A stretch of 64,000 nucleotides of DNA. It comes from Stereocaulon alpinum. Its lineage: Eukaryota > Ascomycota > Lecanoromycetes > Lecanorales > Stereocaulaceae. The DNA is taken from assembly GCA_018257865.1 (NCBI GenBank), contig JAEUBA010000098.1:43401-107400 (forward strand), given 5' to 3'. The notes beneath the pieces are model-generated. The model saw only the letters and a program-made list of their open reading frames with translations. It was not told the origin of the DNA and ran no database searches. The number at the start of each line of letters is the position of its first letter. Positions within the stretch are counted from its first letter, which is position 1. Of this stretch, positions 57,368 to 64,000 are shown one piece after another. A program made the translations under genes and the position numbers.

Positions 57368-59185
57368 ATGACTCCTATGATGGATGTAGATGGGGTTACA
57401 TCATCGCATTTAGATCTTTACACGGCTTCGATGGACCTAGATGTGGACACACCATCACCCCCAGACTTACAAAAGTGGCAAGACGAACTCTACGGCGACT
57501 TTTCAGACGAGTCAGCAGATGCAAGCCAGGCTTCCATACCGACATACGACTTTCGACCTGCTGCACGGATAGCGAACAGGTTCATCACCATCACGTGGAT
57601 TGACCAGGATGAGAGTGGGACTTACGACCCTGATGGTAAGCGGGGTCCTAGTCCTATTCCTTTCAACAGGAAGAGGCGGGAAGGGCCCGAACAAGCTGAC
57701 GATGGAAAGCCTAAGAGGCTCAAGACCAACACTTGGCAGCATGGCCGATTCAACGGCTGCCAGATGATTGTGACATTCAAGATCTCCTCCGAGCACGGCT
57801 TAGCGTGGCAAGAAGCTACTGGAACCACACGTGACAATTGGCCGCTGGTAGCCCAAAGACACTCTTCTTGGTCTAGCTCTGGTGACGAAATCTCTTCTGA
57901 AGACCATTTGAATGGCATTACACCGTATGGTCTTCGGAAACGTACTGGATGTGGTCTGCCAATTTCCGCGCACTTTAATGGTTGCGAACTGCCTGACTTG
58001 GCAGATATCACTCTCGGTCACCCAGCAGCTCGTGGGTGCAAAGGGTGTTTCGCAAAAGGTGAAGATTGTCCTTTGCTTGAAGAGGGCTCACGCTACCCCT
58101 GTACCTTCTGTCAGGAAGACGAAATAGACTGCGATCTCATCACGGAGCCATTGGTCAAGCGTGCATGTGAACCGTGTGGAAGAAGACGAGCTGTGTGCTC
58201 ATACAGAGAGCTGGGAAGCGACCATACGAAGCCTTGTACACCATGTCTTACAGTTGGTGTCAAATGCGTCGCTGGTCCGCTGAGCGGAAGGACAAGGGTT
58301 GGACCTTCCATAGACCAAGCTCGGCCGGGGAGAAAGAAGGGCTGTAGCCAATGCTCAAGAGCGAGGAAGTGGTGCTCTTTGAAGAACAAGAACCCAACAC
58401 TCCCCTGCAACCTCTGCCGCAAGATTGGACAAGAATGTAGCTTTGAGCCTGTGAGACACCGATTTGCTATATCGAAGACCAAACCCAAGCGTAAAGCTGC
58501 AGCGTCCAGAAAGTCACAGGCTGCGATGGGAAGTAAAGGGAAGCATTTCACGACAATCACCACCAAATTAGCGCACCCCATTTGCTTCAACTACATGTCA
58601 GTCGATGACCAAGATCCGATGCCATGCCACTGGTGTGACGATATGGTATATGGGCTGCTAGGGTTGGGCGAGGTGGATGTTGAGATGGTGGACAACGGAG
58701 ATAGCCAGGGTTATACCGAAGTCGTTGACGGGCACACTACAGCAGGCCATTCTCCTAGTCGGATGTGTGGATTCTGCACGCTCGACCGCCTCAGGATAAC
58801 CGCTTGCAAGGTCCACGAGATCGAGCCAATTGACGGGATAGACCCTGGACACTTTGACTATTCTTCAATCACAGAATGGATGACGCCAGGCGCCGCGTCT
58901 ACAGCTCCGTTTTCGTGGTGTTCAATCTGCCCTGCTCCAGCGTTCTTTGCTTGTTGCGCAGAAGCGGACCCGATAGATGCGTTGGACACAGGCATGGGAA
59001 AGGGATGCGGACTTCTACTATGCGAGTCTTGCGCTGTGGCCTTGGTGAACGAGCATGATGGAGATCTGGAAGGGCTGATTGATCAGCTCAAAGGGGATGA
59101 AGCGGATGGCGGCTTTGGGCTCCGAGCAGACGCGGATTTCCTACACCCAAAAGGAGAGCTTCTGAGGAGGATGGCTGCCGGTTAA
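57368..59185 (+). CDS. protein with three tandem Zn2Cys6 binuclear clusters
   Basis: 605 residues, no intron, first ATG at 57368. Residues about 224-358 hold three complete Zn2Cys6 signatures: C-X2-C-X6-C-X10-C-X2-C-X6-C beginning CKGCFAKGEDC (224), C-X2-C-X6-C-X12-C-X2-C-X6-C beginning CEPCGRRRAVC (267), and C-X2-C-X6-C-X10-C-X2-C-X6-C beginning CSQCSRARKWC (326). Fungal zinc-cluster regulators normally have one. The second and third have basic residues in the first loop, as DNA-contacting clusters do; the first is acidic (FAKGED). A Lys/Arg block (KPKRKAAASRKSQ) follows. The C-terminus has further Cys pairs (PCHWC, CGFC, CSICP, CGLLLCESC) that could form another zinc site. The N-terminus is acidic. 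Probably a nuclear DNA-binding or chromatin protein (inference); target genes unknown. Confidence 0.8.
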   Translation: MTPMMDVDGVTSSHLDLYTASMDLDVDTPSPPDLQKWQDELYGDFSDESADASQASIPTYDFRPAARIANRFITITWIDQDESGTYDPDGKRGPSPIPFNRKRREGPEQADDGKPKRLKTNTWQHGRFNGCQMIVTFKISSEHGLAWQEATGTTRDNWPLVAQRHSSWSSSGDEISSEDHLNGITPYGLRKRTGCGLPISAHFNGCELPDLADITLGHPAARGCKGCFAKGEDCPLLEEGSRYPCTFCQEDEIDCDLITEPLVKRACEPCGRRRAVCSYRELGSDHTKPCTPCLTVGVKCVAGPLSGRTRVGPSIDQARPGRKKGCSQCSRARKWCSLKNKNPTLPCNLCRKIGQECSFEPVRHRFAISKTKPKRKAAASRKSQAAMGSKGKHFTTITTKLAHPICFNYMSVDDQDPMPCHWCDDMVYGLLGLGEVDVEMVDNGDSQGYTEVVDGHTTAGHSPSRMCGFCTLDRLRITACKVHEIEPIDGIDPGHFDYSSITEWMTPGAASTAPFSWCSICPAPAFFACCAEADPIDALDTGMGKGCGLLLCESCAVALVNEHDGDLEGLIDQLKGDEADGGFGLRADADFLHPKGELLRRMAAG

Positions 59186-59558
59186 TGACCCTCGTTCTCT
59201 TGGGGGACTGAGCAAATCATACATACAATGCCTGGGTGATATCTACAATGCTCTCCTCTATTTCGCAATACAAAATTCAAGCCCAATGGCTTTATCCAAG
59301 CCAGCACGACTGTTCGGAAAGTCCTAGATATCGGAGAATACTAACAGGTTGGAAGAAAAGCCATGCAATTCGAACTGGTTATAGGGCTGGACATTAGTTC
59401 TATGTCCTCTCCGTAAAAGTTCCTCCTTTCAATCACGCGTAGCGTCATGTAGGCGCGAAGTCCGCAAACAACGAATTACAACATCATCAACAGGCCTGAC
59501 TACGACAAAGTCAACCCCGTTCTCGATCCGTAAGCTACTGCCATGATTCTCCGACACA
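59186..59558. other. intergenic between tandem plus-strand genes
   Basis: 3' flank of the zinc-cluster gene and promoter of the dynactin gene. Nothing else seen. Confidence 0.5.
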
Positions 59559-62500
59559 ATGCCCGAGCTCTCCGATTTCCAAATCGGCCAGGCGGTGGAG
59601 CTTTCAGATGGCCGTACTGCAACCGTGCAATATGCAGGTAGCACACACTTCGCTACAGGGGAGTGGGTTGGTGTAGAGTTAGACACAGCTACTGGCAAGA
59701 ATGATGGAGAGGTTCAGGGCCAGCGGTACTTTGATTGTCCGCAGGGGCATGGCATGTTCATTAGGCCTAATGTCGCAATCATCATCGACCAGCCTACTCC
59801 AAAGCCAGCTGGTAAGATGAACGGGAAGGTGAATGGCACGGCTGCGAAGGGGAGGCCCTCGAGTATGGTCGGGGGCCTGAAGAGGCAGAGCATTTTGGAT
59901 CCCGCGGCTTCAAAGAGACAGAGCATCAATGCTGGAAGCCCCACGCCCTCAGGCAGACCTGCTGGAGTGTCAAGACTGGCAGTACGTTTCCATGAATATG
60001 CTTATATGACCACGTTAAATCAGGCTAACCGGTGTGCAGTCGCCTAGCAAGTCTCCAACCAAGCAGCTTGGATCATCTGCTTCGTCAGGTAATTCAACAA
60101 GAGCCGGCACTCCCTCCTCCACCACGCGAAAATCTATGCTTTCCCCTTCCAAGCCCAGCCGCACGTCAATGGGCCCCCCGGCAAAAGTGTCACGCCCATC
60201 CATAGCTAGCGCGATGAATGGCTCAGTCAGACCGTCCAGCCAGACACCTGCTTCTTCCCTATCACGCGGACCCTCCAACAGGCCTTCTGTACGGCCAGGG
60301 ATCAAGGAACGACTTGGTTCGGCTAACGGAGAAAGCCAACAAAGCAGTGACCATGACTCGCCAGCGGAAAATCTAGAGCCAGACGTGCTCTCGCTGCCGC
60401 TTTCCGAGTCTCCTGATGATCAGCTCAGAAGAGTACCCAGCTCAACACTATCTCGGGCTTCAGCATTCAGTCCGACTACCAAGTCTGACAAGCCCCTTTC
60501 ATCCCGAGGAAGGTCGCCGGCCTCCACGAGTCAACGTCCGAATCCGGCGGGCACTGCAGCCCAAAGGGAAGTGGAGGATCTCAAGACTAAGCTTCGAATG
60601 ATGGAGAAGAAGCGGATGGAAGATAGGGAAAAGTTGAAGTCATTGGACAAGGTGCAAGGTGACCGTGACAAATTCGAGAGCATAATTCAAAAGCTTCAGT
60701 CGAAGATGCAGCCGCAACAGCAAGAGATAGCGGACCTCAAGAGGCAGCTCAAGGATGGAGAAGCCAGGCTGGAGACTCTAGAGGCGCAGCAGGCTGAGAA
60801 CGACACCATCAATGAGATGGCTACTCTAGACAGAGAGATGGCGGAGGAAACGGCGGAGTCGCTGAAGATGGAGCTGGACGCATTGCGACAGAAGCACCAA
60901 GAGTTGGAGCTCGAGGTCGAAGTGCTCCGAGAGGAGAACCAGGAGCTGGGGCAAGAGATGAGCCCAGAAGAGAAGACGAGCCAAGGCTGGCTGCAGATGG
61001 AGAGAAGCAATGAACGCCTACGCGAGGCTTTGATGCGCCTTCGAGACGTGACGCAGGAGCAAGAGGCAGATCTCAAAGAGCAAATTTTGGAGCTGGAGCA
61101 AGATGTGCAAGAGTACAACAAGATAAAGGAAGAGTACTCGCAAACCAAGGAAAAGCTCCTACACTCTGATGCGACTGTAGAGGACTTGCGGCAACAGCTC
61201 GATACGGCATTGGGCGCCGAGGAGATGATCGAAGAGCTCACGGAGAAGAATATGGCGCTAAGTGAGAAGCTGGATGATCTGAGAATGACTATTGAGGATC
61301 TCGAAGCATTGAAAGAGTTGAATGATGAACTTGAATTCAACCACATCGAAACCGAGAAACAACTCCAAGATGAGATCGATTACAATGAAGCGTTGCTAGC
61401 TGAAGAGGCGAGGAAGTCTGCCATCCAAGACGGAACAATTCAAGATCTCGAATACACAGTTGCCAGGTTCCGTGACTTAGCTAAAAATATGCAGAGTGAC
61501 TTGGAGGATATGCGAGCGTCACAGCAGCTCACAGAGACTGAAGCTAACGAGCTGAGCAACCGTTCCAGGGCAATGATGGATCTTAATATGCGTCTGCAGG
61601 TGTCAGCATCAAAAGCCCAAGTCAAGGCGATCGATCTGGAGCTTGGCAAGATGGAGGCACAACAAAGTCTGGAACATCTTACCATTGTGCAGCTCTTCCT
61701 TCCCGACACTTTCAGGAGCGAACATGATTCTGTACAGGCTCTTCTGCGGTTCAGGCGCATTGGATTCAAGGCGAACATGATGCACCATTTCATCAAGGAC
61801 CGAATGCAAAGCTCTGGGGCGCCAGGCCAGGAGGACGACTTGTTTGCATGCTGTGAAGTGCTGGACAAGCTGACGTGGGTGGCTTCGACTTGCGATCGAT
61901 TCATCACCAACATACAGACTTGCAACCTTGAAGCCTTCAGGCGACTAGGAGGTGCGTCTTACGAGCTCGAGCCTGTGGAGCGTGCTTTCAACGTATGGAT
62001 TGATGGCTTAAGGAGAGATGATCTCAAGGTAGAACAATGTGCAACAGAGCTACAAAGGTACGTACATGAAGTTCGATTTACTTCACCCCCTGCTGATCAA
62101 TCTACAGATCTATTGCACTTATGGAGCATCTTGCAGAAGTCCACATTAGCGAAGACTTGGAGCACTATGCTGACGATGTCAAAATGCGTGCATTGTTGAT
62201 GCAAAGCCATCTTGAGAATGCGGCTACAGCTCTATCTCACATGAAGACAATGGCCGAGGCGAAGGTTCCCCAAGCCGATGCAGAGAGCGAGGAAGAAGAT
62301 GGAGCTTGCGACGAGTTCCTTCGGAAGATCGACTCACTCATCTCACAGACTCGCAGTGCCAAGATGATCAGCAGCAAAGCGATTCGCCAACTTGAGGACT
62401 TGAAGTCGAGATCCCTTACCCTTGAGCCTTCAACACTCTCCACCGTTGAGGTGTCCCAAAACGCCACTTCCGAATTCGCTTCTGCTACCCAATCTACCGG

Positions 62501-63635
62501 CACGTCGATTCTTAGCACGCTCACAGAGGAAGGGCGTGGCGCTCCAGTCATGTACGAGGAGCTGGTGGCCCAAGCTTCGTTCTCTTCTCTAGTCAACAAG
62601 CTCCAGTCCACTACTGGTCACCTACAAATTTTCTACAACCTTACCAGCAGTCTCACCCAGACCGTCGAGTTCCCATCACCACCGCCTCCTCCGCCATGGA
62701 AGGTACTGGCGCAGAATATGCGGGATGCTACTGCGGACATGGCTGCACGCGAGACAGAGCTTGCCAGGTTGAAGGACGAAGTAGCAGAGAAGAACACCAC
62801 CCTCGCCATGAGGGACAAAGCGGCCGAGGAGATGAGTGTCAAGGTTGAAGTCCTTGAGAAGCGGGTTGGCGAGTCCGGCGGGCGAAAAGAAAAAGTCCGA
62901 GAATTGGAAGCCATCGTCGAGGCTGCCAAGTCGAAAGAGAACGAGCTCTTCTCGAAGCTAACGCATGCCCAGAATGAACTTCGGAACCTCGAGGCTGAGC
63001 GTGAGAAGTGGAAGCAGGCTCCTCAACTTGCACCTACAGCGTCACAGGCCGGCCAAGCACCAACTGCCACTACAACATCTCACGCGTCGCTTCGACAGAT
63101 AGAGATCCTCAAAGCTGAGATCAAGGCTTTGCAGTCATCGATTCGCTACGTTCGCTCCGCATCTCATCGTCAGACCCTCTCCAGCGCTTACGACTTCCTC
63201 TCAGCACCCATCGCCCCGGTTGATCCCGCACCACCTCTCATCCAGACTGAAGCTAAGGACGTCCTCAAAGAAATGCTCAACCTCATCTCACAGCCTGACA
63301 GACAAGTAGTCAGATTACAGCCTCGTGCTAAAGCAGACAGGCTTCGCTGGCAACCAGCCCGCGAGACCAGTGCTTGGAAGGTGCAGAAACAGATGGAGGA
63401 ATGGGCAGAGTGGAGAGAGTGGAGAGATGGTGTTGCAAAGAAGTCATTGCGTAGTAGGAAAGAAGAGGAACGGAAGAAAGAAGCGAGGAGCAAGAATGCT
63501 ACGAAGGAGAGGGAAGCACTTGCGACTGTACAGATACAGCTGCCTGAAAAGATCAGAGGTACTCAACAGGTCAAGATTGTAAGGCCCGGGGAATGGGAGG
63601 ATATTGAACAAGCTCTGGGCTTGAAAGCTAGCTGA
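59559..63635 (+). CDS. dynactin p150Glued subunit
   Basis: Three exons, 59559-59981, 60040-62057 and 62108-63635, give 1,323 codons with both junctions in frame. The N-terminus is a CAP-Gly domain (residues about 8-70) with GEWVGVELDTATGKNDGEV and YFDCPQGHGMFIRP, including the GKNDG groove that binds the tyrosinated C-terminus of tubulin and EB proteins. A basic Ser/Pro-rich linker (about 80-340) follows, then a long coiled coil (residues about 340-700: EVEDLKTKLRMMEKKRMED and onward), a globular dynactin region (HLTIVQLFLPDTF, FKANMMHHFIKDRM), and a second coiled coil near the C-terminus. It is the dynein-binding arm of dynactin, used for retrograde transport and nuclear positioning in hyphae (orthologues include Neurospora ro-3 and fission yeast ssm4). 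Length matches the family. Confidence 0.95.
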
Positions 63636-64000
63636 GTATTACATAATATTTCTGGTTTTGCTGCATTTACACCAGCGTTGCAAAAGATCTGGGAGCCACT
63701 GTGTATGCATGTTTGGTGGGGGATAGAACGAGATACCCTCCAGGTGCGCCGAACTTATCGTTTCCAACTTCACCGCCCTTCAGCTTCTCTGGCAACTCCC
63801 TGCATGCATCCAATCATACTCTTCCTGATACATCCTTCCTCCCACAAAAGTCATCCCTAACAAAATCCAGGACCCCCTTTCTCTGTACTCACCCAAGACC
63901 ACATTATCTCCTCCCTCCACACCACCACCACTCATCCGCTCCCCCTCCCCCCCTTCCTCATATTCCCCCTCCCTCCCCCTCCCCCTCCCCCTCCCCCTCC
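63636..64000. other. 3' flank ending in a C/T microsatellite
   Basis: No gene. From about 63,890 the sequence is C/T/A-rich, and the last 45 bases are a CCCCCT/CCCTCC repeat that runs off the window edge. Confidence 0.6.
63945..64000. repeat. CCCTCC/CCCCCT microsatellite at the right edge
   Basis: Regular hexamer of the form CCCCCT repeated at least six times up to the last base; its true length is not visible. Confidence 0.85.

Noticed and set aside
60696..61346. 216-codon minus-strand ORF over the dynactin coiled coil
   Set aside because: Ser/Cys-rich antisense shadow of Glu/Lys/Gln codons.
1..64000. tRNA or rRNA genes
   Set aside because: No GGTTCRANTCC box with a matching A box, and no rRNA-like stretch, was found by eye; a tRNAscan run would settle this.

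Overview
The window is nuclear DNA of a filamentous ascomycete (Pezizomycotina, plausibly a Dothideomycete; that rank is inference). The reasons are: short GT-AG introns of about 45-65 nt in most genes, ATG contexts of the CACCATG/CACAATG type, a psi-producing oxygenase (peroxidase-P450 fusion), UstYa-family (DUF3328) proteins, Zn2Cys6 clusters, and fungal orthologues of Tom1, Tsc13 and dynactin p150.

Left part (0-11 kb): an intron-dense PRPP synthetase gene on the minus strand, then several low-complexity hypothetical proteins and gene-poor DNA, including a purine-rich GGGAGTA array.

The centre of interest is 11.5-21.5 kb. It holds three membrane proteins with paired HxxHC motifs: one UstYa-related gene, then two clear UstYa genes that are divergently transcribed. 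Next comes a small split gene (16187-16946) for a secreted, Kex2-processed repeat protein, then a hypothetical protein and an MFS exporter. The small gene encodes a signal peptide and three repeats; in two of them a Gly-rich, Tyr-containing segment lies between Lys-Arg sites. Repeat halves sit on separate symmetric phase-1 exons, and the introns were copied with them. This is the architecture of a dikaritin-type RiPP cluster (ustiloxin, phomopsin and asperipin are known members): precursor, UstYa oxidases, exporter. The core sequence matches none I recognise. I consider this the best candidate for an undescribed system.

22-31.6 kb: accessory region with a small secreted Cys-rich protein, a secreted ML-domain lipid-binding protein, a secreted SGNH hydrolase, and two direct copies of a dispersed repeat. 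One copy is interrupted by a 403-bp non-autonomous DNA transposon with 60-bp terminal inverted repeats; the other shows the empty site.

31.6-64 kb: mostly conserved genes. A giant HECT E3 ligase (TOM1/HUWE1), a Ppo fatty-acid oxygenase, a histidine-phosphatase family protein, a GPI-anchored Ser/Thr-rich wall protein, TSC13, a protein with three perfect tandem Zn2Cys6 clusters, and dynactin p150. The right edge ends in a C/T microsatellite.

All splice sites were read by eye from GT/AG and frame continuity; no search was run. Family names rest on recognised motifs.
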